Positions 22,992-34,153 of a stretch of 64,000 nucleotides of DNA are shown one piece after another. The notes beneath the pieces were generated by a model. That model worked only from the letters and a program-made list of their open reading frames with translations, was not told the origin of the DNA and did not search any database. Origin of the DNA: Capronia americana (lineage: Eukaryota > Ascomycota > Eurotiomycetes > Chaetothyriales > Herpotrichiellaceae). The position numbers and the translations under genes were made by a program. The stretch lies in assembly GCA_016110215.1 (NCBI GenBank), contig JADWQD010000002.1, positions 2,852,001-2,916,000 of the forward strand, in the 5' to 3' direction. Each line of letters begins with the position of its first letter. Position 1 is the stretch's first letter.

Positions 22992-23690
22992 TCATCTTTT
23001 GTTCATAAACTTCAAAGCGCCACCCAGTTTAGCGACCTTGGTCACATCTCTTAGAGTAAGACTGATTCGTGTTTGGCGCTGAGCTTGTCCACCCTGATAC
23101 GGTTGTTTATCCTCGACAAGGTCCCAGTTAATGATGCTTTCATCGTCCAGCTCCGTGTCGATCTGAATCCCTGAGATGCCGTGAAGGGTATCGACGTACA
23201 TGTCACCGGTCGTGACTAGTAGGCTTCGAGGTTCCTGTAATATACGCCACGTGGGCTTCGCCTCCCGTTCGCCGTGCTCGTTCTTCTTGTAAATCTCCAG
23301 CACGGTATGACTGCCCAAGCTTACTGTAGCAGTGACGGGGCTATACGCAGGCCCATCTTCGTGTGGCATTATTCCTTCTCCTGGCTTGTATTCATTGATC
23401 AGGACATGGTTGGGCGCCTTGTGAGGTGATGATTCGAAGTATTTATCCTCTTGCAGACGAGCAATTATCGATTCGAGGTAGGCTGGTAATGGCGCCGCCA
23501 GCAGAGTATCACGAGCAGGTCCAGTCAAAGTCGAGGGAAGGGAAAGGAGACGTCGGTGGCTCAGGATGGTCCATCGTGATTCAGGCAGCTTGCGGATTTC
23601 ATCGGTGACGCGTTGCTCCTCGGTTGGAGTTATGAAGCTGGGATGATAGTAGCAGGAGGGCGGAAGCCCTTTGACTGCACAGACACTCAT
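22992..23690 (-). CDS. ALKBH6: ALKBH6-type 2-oxoglutarate/Fe(II) dioxygenase
   Basis: AlkB-family enzymes oxidatively demethylate nucleic acids or proteins; the role of the ALKBH6 branch is less settled. From the ATG at 23690 the protein is 232 aa. The iron ligands are visible as H110-x-D112 (PGEGIMPHEDGPAY) and H170 (TLHGISG), and the 2-oxoglutarate-binding R-x5-R is R208..R214 (TRISLTLR). NHVLINEY near residue 95 and SLGSHTVLEIY near residue 125 are typical of the branch. An alternative reading exists: a GTAAGT at about 23755 and a TGTGCAG just before VKGLPPS could bound an intron, moving the start upstream. I saw no clean in-frame ATG there, so I keep the simple start. The gene is convergent with the deacetylase, 13 bp between stops. 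Confidence 0.85.
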   Translation of the reverse strand: MSVCAVKGLPPSCYYHPSFITPTEEQRVTDEIRKLPESRWTILSHRRLLSLPSTLTGPARDTLLAAPLPAYLESIIARLQEDKYFESSPHKAPNHVLINEYKPGEGIMPHEDGPAYSPVTATVSLGSHTVLEIYKKNEHGEREAKPTWRILQEPRSLLVTTGDMYVDTLHGISGIQIDTELDDESIINWDLVEDKQPYQGGQAQRQTRISLTLRDVTKVAKLGGALKFMNKR

Positions 23691-24129
23691 TGGCGCAGCA
23701 TGGAAGTGAGGAAGGGAACAAAAGAGAAATTCGAGCGCAGATGACAACACTTACTGGTCAAACAGAGCCAGTCATGTCAGTACGCCCCAGAGCGTGATGA
23801 CTGCTCTTCAGTGACAACGCTTGAAAAGGAATCATTTCAAGTTGAAAGATCTTGGGTTCTCCGAGAAGCATTTCACCGTCGCGCAACAAAGGTCAGCATA
23901 CATAGGATAACAGTTAACTACCCTCCTTTCTCGATGGCGCTTCCAACAGAAATCCTCGAAGCAACACGCCCAGTCAGTGTGTTGATAGGTGAGAATCTAT
24001 TGTCTCCTCGGTTCTGCATTACCTGATCTCGCTGTCGAGACGTCATGACTTCGTTGCCCGAGTTGATTTATTTGCCTCTTTTCGTTCGTGCTCGCCCTGT
24101 TCAATCGAATGATCACTTACTAGACAAGT
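23691..24129. promoter_or_regulatory. Divergent intergenic region, ALKBH6-like / wax synthase
   Basis: A 439-bp region between divergent genes, presumably holding both promoters. No specific element is called. Confidence 0.45.
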
Positions 24130-25827
24130 ATGGCTCATGAAGATTTATCTCTGTACCGTCAGATACTTGCAAGCCGACAGCATAGATATGATGCTTCTAT
24201 CCAGTCGGGCGAGTACACTCCTTTTCTCTATCCATGGGACATACTACCGGCACTGTATCTCTTCCTCGCCGTTTCAATCACTCCACGCCTTCCTTCACAA
24301 CTGGCCAGAGCTACTCGCTACTTTGCGTTCTTTCTCATACTCCTTCATGGCGCCTATGTAGTCTATCACCGACGAACACTCTGGTTTGCTGGGGGATATG
24401 GAATCGGGTTGTCTAGTGCTTGGGGGGCCATCATGTCCGGTGCTGTCCTGGTTTGCAACGACTTAGGGCGGGATTTCAAGAGGCTTGAGGCACGGGTTGT
24501 CGGGTCAGGACGTGGCGACCATCAACAGAACGGATCGGCAGCCGAATCTACTTCTTCAGATGTTGGACAGTCGGTCGACCTTGCGAGACGGAAGGTGGCA
24601 GGCGTTTATACCTCAACAGATTCCAAGCAGAGATCTTCTGACATCCTCGATCAACCAGCTACCCAACCGTATAGGCTGGTATGGCAAGGCTTTCCCTATG
24701 GTGGTGGCTTGCTTCACCTCATCGACTGGACAGTGGACCTCATGACAAGTTTTCGAGGTGCGGGCTGGAAACATCGGATCTCGACAGTCAATGCTATCGA
24801 TGCACCACTACCGCCCGATCGAGCGGAGGGAGAGTGCCAGAGTAACGTTCAACAGGAGAGCAAGCCAACTTCGATTTCGGCCCGGATTTTACGATCTCTT
24901 CAGATCAAGGCTGTGCAAGATTTTATGGTCAACTACTTGCTTCTCGATTTGCTAAAGACAACACTCATCACAGATACCTATTTTCTTGGGCTGACGCCAC
25001 TAGAGGGTCCTACATCGTGGCACTGGCTGAGCTGCCTCAACGAGACTGTGCCTATTGCAACACGACTCGTACGACTTTCTCTGTCCATGGCAGGTGTCAT
25101 TGTGGCACTAACGTTTATTTTCAGCCTGAATCCTTTGTTTTTTGCCACCATCCTCCCGAGCCAGGTTGACACATCGACGCTCACGAAAGCACCTTTACTC
25201 GAGCCTGGCCTATACCCCCCCATGTGGTATCCGCTTACGACGTCGGTGATGTACTCGGGTTTAACGGGTTTCTGGGGCAAATTCTGGCACCAGATGTTTC
25301 GGTTCGGTATCTCGGAGCCTTCGAGGGTGCTGGTCAAGAAGCTTGGCCTGAATCCACGCGGCAAAGCCGCGAGAGTGATGCAGCTCTTGATAGCGTTCAG
25401 TTTGTCAGGCTCAATCCATGCACTTGGGAGCTACACGACGTTTTCGCTGCAACAATCCCAACCACTGTCTGGACCATTGTTGTTCTTTCTCTTGCAAGCG
25501 CTAGGCATCTTCTTACAGACGTCCGCGGTCAATCTGATGGACACACACCTCTCCTGGCCCAAGTCGATGCCATTGGCCGTCAGGCAGGCAGTCAATCTGG
25601 TCTTTGTTCTAACTTGGCTGTACTTCACTGGCCCACTTCTGGCCGACGACTTCGCACGTTGTGGGATCTGGCTATTCGAACCTGTGCCTATTAGCCCTCT
25701 GCGTGGACTCGGGTTTGGCCCAGGTGGGAAGGACGAAGGCTGGTGGACGTGGTATCAGGAGGGCTCGCGGCTAATGGGCTGGTGGAAGGGCGAGAAATGG
25801 TGGAACAGAGCGTTGGCCATATACTAG
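24130..25827 (+). CDS. Wax synthase-like membrane O-acyltransferase
   Basis: This 565-aa single-exon protein has many membrane-spanning segments and belongs to the fungal wax synthase-like family, which includes O-acetyltransferases of secondary metabolism. N-terminal hydrophobic segments start near residue 35. A polar, poorly conserved loop spans about residues 130-190. The signature lies in the C-terminal half: FWGKFWHQMFRFGISEPS (H387), followed by FSLSGSIHALGSYTT (H430). An invariant membrane His in the H-x3-G region is typical of these acyltransferases. It starts at the first ATG of the frame. No biosynthetic backbone gene is near, so the acyl acceptor could be a lipid or a small metabolite. 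Confidence 0.83.
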   Translation: MAHEDLSLYRQILASRQHRYDASIQSGEYTPFLYPWDILPALYLFLAVSITPRLPSQLARATRYFAFFLILLHGAYVVYHRRTLWFAGGYGIGLSSAWGAIMSGAVLVCNDLGRDFKRLEARVVGSGRGDHQQNGSAAESTSSDVGQSVDLARRKVAGVYTSTDSKQRSSDILDQPATQPYRLVWQGFPYGGGLLHLIDWTVDLMTSFRGAGWKHRISTVNAIDAPLPPDRAEGECQSNVQQESKPTSISARILRSLQIKAVQDFMVNYLLLDLLKTTLITDTYFLGLTPLEGPTSWHWLSCLNETVPIATRLVRLSLSMAGVIVALTFIFSLNPLFFATILPSQVDTSTLTKAPLLEPGLYPPMWYPLTTSVMYSGLTGFWGKFWHQMFRFGISEPSRVLVKKLGLNPRGKAARVMQLLIAFSLSGSIHALGSYTTFSLQQSQPLSGPLLFFLLQALGIFLQTSAVNLMDTHLSWPKSMPLAVRQAVNLVFVLTWLYFTGPLLADDFARCGIWLFEPVPISPLRGLGFGPGGKDEGWWTWYQEGSRLMGWWKGEKWWNRALAIY

Positions 25828-26729
25828 GCGTAGACGGCGACGCTCAAATGACAATTCACGCCAACAGCGGTGATATCAACAGGAATGCGTGTCAGGTCGC
25901 AGGACTCGTACCAAATACTCGTAGCGCTGTCACGTTCGGCGGGAGTGTCCCCTGTCGCTGCCAGATGATGTCACCACCGCCGAGGCCGAAAACGCAAAAG
26001 TCCCTGTCCCACCCAATTCCCAATTTGGGGGTGCAAAGCCTGCGACTTCGGGTTCCTGGCAGTTTGCCATCTGCATTCTGCTCCGGCTGTCATGCAGTCT
26101 GCGCCTCTCCCGCTTTCTGGCTCCTGCATCGAGCATCACTGATACACCGAGTTTGCGATTCTGAAATAAATAAACAACCAAGGCAGGGCGAGGCTACCAT
26201 AAGGTTACATTGGTTATCGTTTGATTCCGACCTAGTTAGCATCGACGCTACTGTAGCTAAAGCAAAGATCCCCCGGCGGGTGGGCGTCTGTCTCGGAAAC
26301 TGTCGCTGCACTGCGTCTAGGCGTTGGCTCAAGCCCTGCCCGGGCCCAGGCTTTTCGCTCATTGCGCTCTCGAACCTCCATCTCTGAATTCTCGCGACAG
26401 GCCAACACCACCTCGGACTGCGCTTTGCCTGCGTGCACGTCATTCCACGTTTTCCATCTCACGGTCCTCAACCTCACCTCTATCCTCCCGCGATACAATA
26501 GACGCCTTTATCTGATCTTCGATCGCCTGCCTGGTGCATTGCGCTCGCCTATCGGCCGTCGACCTGGTCTTGATCTCAGATCCACCCCGCGCCACCTGTT
26601 CTGTAACACCACCTCACCAACCACCCTCGCTCACCTTCGCGAAAGTCGCCACCCATCTAGAACACGCCAGCAGTCGGTTTCGTCTCGCCTGGCTGCTGAT
26701 GTCCGTTCGTTGCGCTCCCTCCTCACGTC
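25828..26729. promoter_or_regulatory. Upstream region and pyrimidine-rich leader of PSY2
   Basis: 902 bp without a supported gene. The last 350 bp are C/T-rich, as in long fungal 5' leaders. Confidence 0.45.
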
Positions 26730-29718
26730 ATGGCATCGCAGGGCCCGCTTGCCAACGACAAGAAACGAGTAAAGGTCTATGAGCTACGCGACAATGACTG
26801 GTTCGACAGAGGCACCGGATTTTGTACCGGCCAGGTCATTAACGTACGTCAAAAGAGTTGCGCTCTAGCCGCGGTCATGTCGAGAAGACACGCGCTAACC
26901 GTAGGCTGTACTTAGGATGAACCGCGCATCTACGTCGAGTCCGAAGACCAGCCCGATCGCATGCTCCTCGAAACTCGGATAGTCAAGGATGACGGGTATC
27001 AGAAGCAACAAGGTCCGCAACATGAGTGCGCGCGCGTGGAAAATCCAGTGGCGGCTGACGCGTAATAGATACACTCATTGTGTGGACCGAGACCAATGGC
27101 ATGGATATGGCTCTCAGCTTCCAAGAGGCTGAAGGATGCGCGGTGATATGGTATGGAGAACAACAGCTTTCATCGCGCCGTGTTCTGATATCGTTTTAGG
27201 GAGTTTGTCCATCAGGTGCAACAGCAGTTGCTGGCTCTTCCGGGTACGCTCTCAATGCGCCCAGCCGTCCACGCGGTATGCTGATCTCATTGCAGATGAC
27301 GGTCTTTCGGATGATGCGCTTGATAATATCACGACGTCCTTCACCCTCAACCCGCCCGAGCTGAACAATCTCGACGAAATCGAACAATCGATTCGACATG
27401 CGAGCATCACCCAAGGTGGACGCGAAGCTCTGGCCAAATTTCTGATTCGAGAAGAGTACCTGCTCAAATTAATACCGCTCGTCGAAATGGCCGAGGATCT
27501 CGAAAGTCTGCCGGATTTACACCGACTATGCAATATCATGAAGGCCTTGATCCTGATGAATGATAACACCATCATCGAGCACCTGGTCACCGACGACATA
27601 ATCATTGGCGTGGTCGGGGCGCTCGAGTATGATCCTGACTTCCCCACGCATAAGGCAAATCACCGTCAATACCTTTCGGATGAATCGAGGTACAAGGAGG
27701 TGGTGGAGATCAAAGATCAAAACATCAAGCAAAAGATCCGCCAGACATGGCGGTTACAGTACTTGAAGGATGTCGTACTGGCCCGCATCTTGGACGACCC
27801 GACCTTTGGTGTTCTCAACTCCCTCATCTTTTTTAATCAAGTCGACATTGTGCAACATCTACAGGGCAACACTGCTTTCTTGAAAGAACTGTTCGCCATA
27901 TTTAATCATGACAACACCGACATCAAGCGGAAGGAACAGGCGGTGCATTTCTTGCAGCAGTGTGCGGCCATCGCAAAGACCCTGCAGATGCAGTCGAGAG
28001 CCAACCTGCTGAACAATTTCATAGCCCATGGCCTCTTTGCCGTCATTACCTTCGCTGTCAAGCACCCCGAGCCGTCGATGAGAACGACAGGCATCGATAT
28101 CCTCGTGGCACTTCTCGATCACGACCCGAACATGATGAGGAGTTACATGCTCAAGGCTGTTTCGGAGAAGAAGGTTCCCCTGACGGATACCCTTATCGAG
28201 TTGTTACACGCCGAGACCGATCTCGGTGTGAAGAACCAGTTGGCCGATGCCATCAAGATCCTACTCGATCCACAACCGCCCTCCAACGACCCCATGGGAG
28301 CCCGGCAAAACTCCGAGTTCATGACTAAACTCTCACGACCGCAGATGACACCGACCCAACAGGCCAACGAGCAATTTGCCCAGGACAACTTTGACCGCTC
28401 GTGTCGCAAGCTGTTTCTACCGCTCAGAAGCCTCGAGTCTCGGGAATCGATGCAGAATTTCAGCTATCAAGAAGTGTCATTGTTTTCGTACCTCGTCGAG
28501 ATACTGTCCTTCTTCCTACGGCAACACTCCATAAGAAGCCGACCTTTTGTCCTTTCCGAGAAGCTGGCGGCCCGAGTGGCTCAGCTGTTGCAGGTACCGC
28601 AGAAGCCGCTGAAATTGACAGCTTTGAAGTTCTTCCGAACGGCAGTCTCATTACAGGACCCATTTTATGCTGCTCAAGTCATCAAAAGTGACGCATTTGA
28701 TGCTATCCTGGGAATTGTCATGGATACCATGCCGCGGGACAACCTGCTCAATTCGGCGTGTCTGGAAATGTTCGAATTTATCCGTAAAGAGGCGATAAAG
28801 CCGATCATCATTCACCTCGGAGACCACTACCGGCAGAAACTCCAAGACATCACCTATGTCGATACTTTTGAGAACCTGCTGATGAGATACGAACAGCTGA
28901 CAAATGACCATCCAGAGCCAGAGCACACCTTGTTTAGTCAGGACGATGCCACACCGCCGATGAACCGAACGCACATCAACGGGCGGTGGCAAGGCTTGCC
29001 AGAAATGGACGTAAGCGCGGAGGACTACTTCAATACCTCGGATGACGACGAGGAGCAAGGCGAAGAGGATGCAGATCGCGAGAACATCGAAGACGTATCA
29101 GAGCGGATGCAGTGGCATCGCAGAAGGATGAAGTCCGAAATGATGAATGGCGGCGCGAGTCCGATCGGAAAGCCCCTTGTCGACTATCCCGACGACGATG
29201 AGGACGAGGCGATGGGAAATAAGCCCGACGCTACCCCTACAACACCGCTCACACCAGAGAGCAATAAGGACGCTTCTTCTCCCGAAGCGAGGACGACGCC
29301 CGAGAAGAAGCTACAGCCATCCCCCGAGATCAAGTCCTCTGCAGATTCAGAATTGCAACATCCTCCGGAACGAGTTACTGAAAAGCGTAGAAGGCAAGAA
29401 GACGACGATGAAGACGAGTTGAGCAAGCTTTCCGGAGGCCCAAAACGCCGGAATTCGACGTCAAGTGCTTCCAGTCTCGCATCACAGGGGTCATTACGGC
29501 GGAAAAAGGGGTTCTTGCGGTCCAAACAGGCGGCGGGTGAGAATGCCAACAGCGTGTCGACGAACAACGTGGATACGGAGAACCATGTCGAAGGACGCAA
29601 ACCGCGGAAGATCGCCATCACCCTCTCGAATGTAACGAATAAGTCTGAAGAGGCGGCGACGACGAGAGCGGACACGAAGCTGCGGAGTCATCAACAGCCA
29701 GTGACGACCAAGGAGTAG
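26730..29718 (+). CDS. PSY2: Protein phosphatase 4 regulatory subunit 3 (Psy2/SMEK)
   Basis: This is the targeting subunit of PP4, which dephosphorylates checkpoint proteins such as gamma-H2A and Rad53 in the nucleus. Five exons (26730-26843, 26916-27012, 27069-27150, 27200-27243, 27296-29718) give 919 aa. All four introns have GT..AG ends and correct phase. The first four exons encode the EVH1/RanBP1-like domain (KRVKVYELRDNDWFDRGTGFC, then IVWTETNGMDMALSFQEAEGC). The fifth starts the Smk-1 domain (LDEIEQSIRHASITQGGREALAKF) and armadillo-like helices (GVLNSLIFFNQVDIVQHLQ and following). The C-terminal ~220 residues are acidic, Ser/Pro-rich and Lys/Arg-rich, disordered and probably with nuclear localisation signals (RRKKGFLRSK). 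An ORF caller would start at 27136 and would miss the entire first domain. Confidence 0.94.
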
Positions 29719-30568
29719 AGGATATGAATAGAAAGCTGTGAAAATATGCGACCACGTTCTTCACTTTCGGCGATGGTGTTGATGGAGTACGAAAGCCCAA
29801 ACGAATTGTACCATACGACCAATCTCTGGGTATTCACGGGGCGGAACGACGGATGTGGGCCGAGCTCAGGGTACCCAAAAGGAAAGAGAGACTCGAACCT
29901 GCAGCCTAATGTCTCTGACTTGCACGACGAAATGATGGCGTTTGACATCTACTGCCATCGCCTGGGCACTAAACACCAACCACCGGACGACATGCGGTTT
30001 CCTGCGGCACGGAAGCGGAGATTTGGAGCTTCATTGGCACTGGAAGCGGGTAGTGAGCAGCGAAGGCCTTGGGAGCAGCACGGACGAGAGGGCTTACAGC
30101 GCTCGGCTTTTCCGCGACAGCACAGGCTGTCACCGAGCAGTTCCGACAAGGAGATGTCTACCAAGCCAGTTGGGTGAACATTGGCAGGCCTCCGCCTGAT
30201 TGCTACACGAAAGGCGCGGTCCGGTATTGATTGGAGCGAAAGAAAGATTTCACGGTATATCCCATGCTGTGCTCTAGAGTCTCTATCTATCTCCCTCCCA
30301 TTTATACCATTGTTGTCGACGGTGTCTTTCTTCAGTGACTTCGACGCGGTCCACACGGAGTTTGCCGCGATTCGTTCGTGTCTCGTATTTGGGCCTCGTA
30401 TTCCAGCTGCATCTCGCACTTCATCCGCGGCTTCCCTGTCGCTTGCTTGACTCATGGCCTCGATCTTGAACATGCCTAGCAGTGAAGCAGCGTGCCAGCG
30501 TTCTGCGTAGTAGCATTATCCGCTCACACCTGATCATACTAAATCACATTACATCACATCGCACCAGA
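29719..30568. other. Intergenic, nothing recognised
   Basis: 850 bp with short frames only. A GGTTCGAG-type box on the minus strand near 29890 looked tRNA-like but does not fold (see rejected items). Confidence 0.45.
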
Positions 30569-31771
30569 ATGGCGGACGTGCCGGTCTCGCCGTACAGCTT
30601 CGATCATGTCATCCTCCTGCTTGATACACCAGACTTCGAGAACCCGCCGGAGTGGTTGACGAAGAATTTCACCATCATCGAGGGGGGTACACACGCCGGT
30701 GAGTTTAGATGTCCTACCCTGAACGGTCCTCTCTGCTCTGCTCTACTCTGCTCTCAACGCCTTCTCTGAGTCCGAGGCTGCCTAGATCTCCCGTACCGGA
30801 AGGGTGGGCGCCATATTTCTTCCCCTCGGTTTTTTCCCTTTTTCCGCTGTGTCCTCTCCTTTCCTTTTTCGTCCCGTTCATTAAACCTTATCTGACACTC
30901 TGCAGGCGGCTCTTCACGCAACAAGCTCATTATCTTCCCGGACGGGACGTACATCGAACTGATCAACTGGATCAGCCAACCGAAAGAATTCTTCGACTGG
31001 GCCAGGAAACCGCCGGGGCTGATTGATTTTGCGCTCACGACACCGTCTTCCGCGCAGGACACGTTCGACGAAGTCACCAAGCGATTAGAAGCCGAAGGGG
31101 GAAGTGCCGGAGGTGGTGGAGACGGCGGACTGGGTGTCCGGTACAAAGAACCCCTCGCTGGCGGCCGGAAACGCAAGGACGGACAAGACGTCAAATGGCA
31201 CGTCACCAAGCCGTTACTCGACGATGACGCGCCCAACCTCCCCAGGCCGCTGGAGAATTTCTTCCCCACCGGACGCCTGGATACGCCGTTCTTCTGCCAC
31301 GACGTCACGGACCGGGCGTTGCGTGTCCCGTACGCGGAGAAGCAGATCTCGGAGACGCATCCTTGCGGTGCCAGGGGCATTGTCTCCGTCGAGGTGGTGG
31401 TGCCGGAGGAGAAGATCGACAGCTACATCCGCTTGTACAGCTCTGTGCTTGGCGTCGAGGCAAACGTCCACGGCGGCTATCGGTACTCCCCGACCACGAG
31501 TGTGAGTTTCCTGCTCAGCACGCCGAACGCAGACGAGCCGGCGATGAAGGCTTTGCGAGGCAGGGTGGGAGTCGAGATCCGGGCGTCGAGGGATCAAGAT
31601 GACGAGGCGTGGGTGAAGGAGCGAGGCGTGGGGATTAGAGAAGTGCGAATTTTCGCAGAGGCCAAAGGCGAGGACGAGGTGGACGAGGCGCCGCTTGATA
31701 GTGAAGGGATCGGAGCGAGTCTGGTCCTGGTCAAGGAGCCGGTGGGATACTGGCAGGACGGACCCCGGTGA
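30569..31771 (+). CDS. Glyoxalase-like domain protein
   Basis: Exons 30569-30698 and 30906-31771 flank a 207-nt, C/T-rich intron and encode 331 aa. The N-terminus SPYSFDHVILLLDTPDF has the H of a vicinal-oxygen-chelate fold (FDHV), and FTIIEGGTHA-GGSSRNKLIIFPDGTYIELINW matches the glyoxalase-like family (a Gly-rich loop then an E in the second metal-ligand strand). The rest contains a second repeat of the fold (IVSVEVVVPEEKIDSYIRLY). Related fungal proteins are uncharacterised. The start was chosen because it precedes FDHV by only ten residues and the splice restores the conserved G-G-T-H-x-G-G segment. Confidence 0.85.
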
Positions 31772-32230
31772 TCGGGTGGGAGAGAGGGGGAGGGAGGGAG
31801 GCAGTGGTAGCAGGTAGCAGCGGGTAGGGCAATTCAACCGCCCGTTTGACTCGGGGGTATGCATTATCCGGACTGCAATGGTAAGGGTACCCGGTACGAA
31901 GACGATGGGATTGTGCCTGAATCGGTCAGACCAACGATTCACACTCGCGATGAGACGGCGGCTGCCTCCCTGAACGCCTCGCAAAGGAAACGGGCAGAGC
32001 CGTTCACAAGAAGCAGAGGCCATCAACTGGAAGCCCTGGTAGTGAGTGACATGTTGGCTCGCGACCAGACTTGGCGGCGCAGGCTTGAAGAAAGTTCCTT
32101 TTCCCCTTTGACTCTCCTGTCGCTAGAATACCATCACCCTTCGCCTTCTACACTTCGCCTCTGCACCACGTCTGAGGGCGGCTGGGTTTTATCCAGTTCG
32201 ATCGCGATCTACCCAACACCGAGTACAGAA
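31772..32230. other. Intergenic between convergent genes
   Basis: 459 bp; a short purine-rich GAGGGAGGGAGGGAGG-type run lies near 31780-31800. No gene is seen. Confidence 0.5.
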
Positions 32231-33418
32231 TCACAATTTATTGTCCCTCCCAGTGGCGGCCTTCCCTCGGTCGTCCAGACTCCCAGGATGTGTTCCGACC
32301 CTCAGCCTCGCGCCGCCATCGATGCTAATGTCCTCGCCGTTCACGTAGCTCCCAGCCCGACTACAAAGATACAGCACCACGCCCGCAATATCCTCCGGCA
32401 ATCCCAACCGGCCAAGCGGGTTCTGCTTCCCCACGACGTCCACCCCGCCGAGGTGTTCGATCTGCGGACCCGCCAGCCTGGAGGGGAAGAAGCCCGGCGC
32501 GATGATGTTGGTCGTGATGTTCTTGGGCGCCAGCTCCAACGCCAGGTTCCGCCCCAGGTGGTGCGCCGCGGCCTTGGACACGCTGTACATGATCGCGCCG
32601 CGCGCTCCGACGTGGGGCACGATGATCCCGCCGACGGACGAGGTGATGAGGATCCTGGAAGGGTCGCCCGGCGTTGCGGCCCGGGAGAGGAGCGGTACCA
32701 TCCTGGCAGGCCCAACGACGTCAGCTCCGAACCATCCCATTCTCCACATCCACGATCCACGAACCACGTATGGCTTCCTCAACAGCGACTGCCGGAGCAG
32801 TGACGGCGCGGGACGGGATGCGACCCGACGCGACAGGACAACTGGGAGGAGGAGGCCTGAAGGGGAGAACAACTCACAATCTGCACAGATTAAAGACCCC
32901 TCTCACATTCAGATCCAACGTCTTGATACTCTTCCAGTCCTCAAACTCCTCGAACGGGCCGCCCCAACTCGCCGCCGCGTTCGCGACCAAGATATCCAGC
33001 CCCCGCTTTCCCTTTCGCCCTGGCCCTTCCGCGTCTTTCTCAATCTCCGCTTCGACGTCCTTGACAAATCTCTCGATCTGGTCCGTATGCCCCACGTTGG
33101 CGGGGATCGACACCGCCACGCCCTTGATGCCGGGGAGTGCATTGAGCTTTTGCACCGCGGCGTCGAGATTCTTGGCGTCCCGCGCCGTGATGATGACTTT
33201 CGCGCACCCGGCCAGGAGGAAGGCCGTGGCGCAGTACAGCCCGATGCCGCGGGAGCCTGTGTGCAGCAGTCGGATCAGCGGAGAAGCACATATAGCGTAT
33301 GTACTTTGAAATAAACAAACGCGCGTCCGGGTTCGAAACATGATTACGAACCTCCAGTGACGACGGCAATCTTCCCATCAAGCCGGAAGAGCGTCTCGAA
33401 ACCCTTGATCTCGGCCAT
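32231..33418 (-). CDS. Short-chain dehydrogenase/reductase (classical SDR)
   Basis: Three exons (33352-33418, 32878-33256, 32231-32702) give 305 aa with consistent phases. The Rossmann motif is built across the first splice: GKIAVVTGG then SRGIGLYCATAFLLA, giving T-G-G-S-R-G-I-G near residue 20. Other SDR landmarks are VIITARDAKNLDA, DILVANAAASWGG (N-A-A/N-N-A-G equivalent), ILITSSVGG and the catalytic Y-x-x-x-K in YSVSKAAAHHLGRNLALELA. The segment APGFFPSRL and the C-terminal YVNGEDISIDGGARL are the usual P-G and D-G-G ends. These features fit a soluble NAD(P)-dependent oxidoreductase. The substrate is unknown. Confidence 0.88.
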
Positions 33419-34153
33419 TTCTGGGAGCCCGACACGTAGATCAAAGCCTGCTTTTCCTTCTCCTCCTTCTTCTTACCCTTCTACTCTGCGGCGGCTTTCC
33501 CCTCCCAAACGTGAGGCCTGAGTCAAGGTGCGTGCCGACACTTTTAGGATCTTCTCGGATCGCAGGCCCTTTTTCTTTAGCCTTTGCTTGTCGACGAACC
33601 AGATAGCCTTTCGTGCTCAGTTGATTTCGAAACTATTGCTGCGTTTGCGTGAAGAGAAATCTTTAGTCTCAGCACTCTTAGACTACCAATGCAAGCTGAC
33701 AGTCGCAGAATTGCGGTTGTGTCTCCTGGGCTGTGACAAGGGGGGGCGAGGCTTCCAATTTGCAACGGTATCGAGGAACAGCGTCGCAACTTATGCCACC
33801 TGTGACTTGTTTATGGGGTATTCAAGGCAGCATCATGGCCGGACCACACTGACTCGAGCGCTGCTCTCCAGTTGGAGAAGAAGATGGGAGGGGCTGACGA
33901 GGCTGTCACCGATCATCCGAAGTTGTACCTCGGTCGCACGCGGCGCCCAGTGATAGCCGGCTGGACCGACTGCATAGGTTGAGATGCTCAATATCCTATG
34001 TCTATGGCGGTGTATGTATAGGGTGAGCGAGCTGCCTCTCTACTGTGATATCCAGAGTCCAACTTGTGACCCGATGACCCGCACAGGGCGTTAGTATATG
34101 CACGCCAACGATACATCATGCGTATGCTCATGCCGAGCCTAGGTTTCCTCGCT
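33419..34153. other. Intergenic, nothing recognised
   Basis: 735 bp holding the upstream region of the SDR gene and the 3' side of the arrestin gene. A 141-codon plus frame (33528-33953) begins with a non-ATG codon and has no family resemblance. Confidence 0.45.

Noticed and set aside
29860..29950. tRNA-like GGTTCGAGTCT box on the minus strand
   Set aside because: The T-stem has two mismatched pairs and no acceptor stem or D-arm can be drawn.
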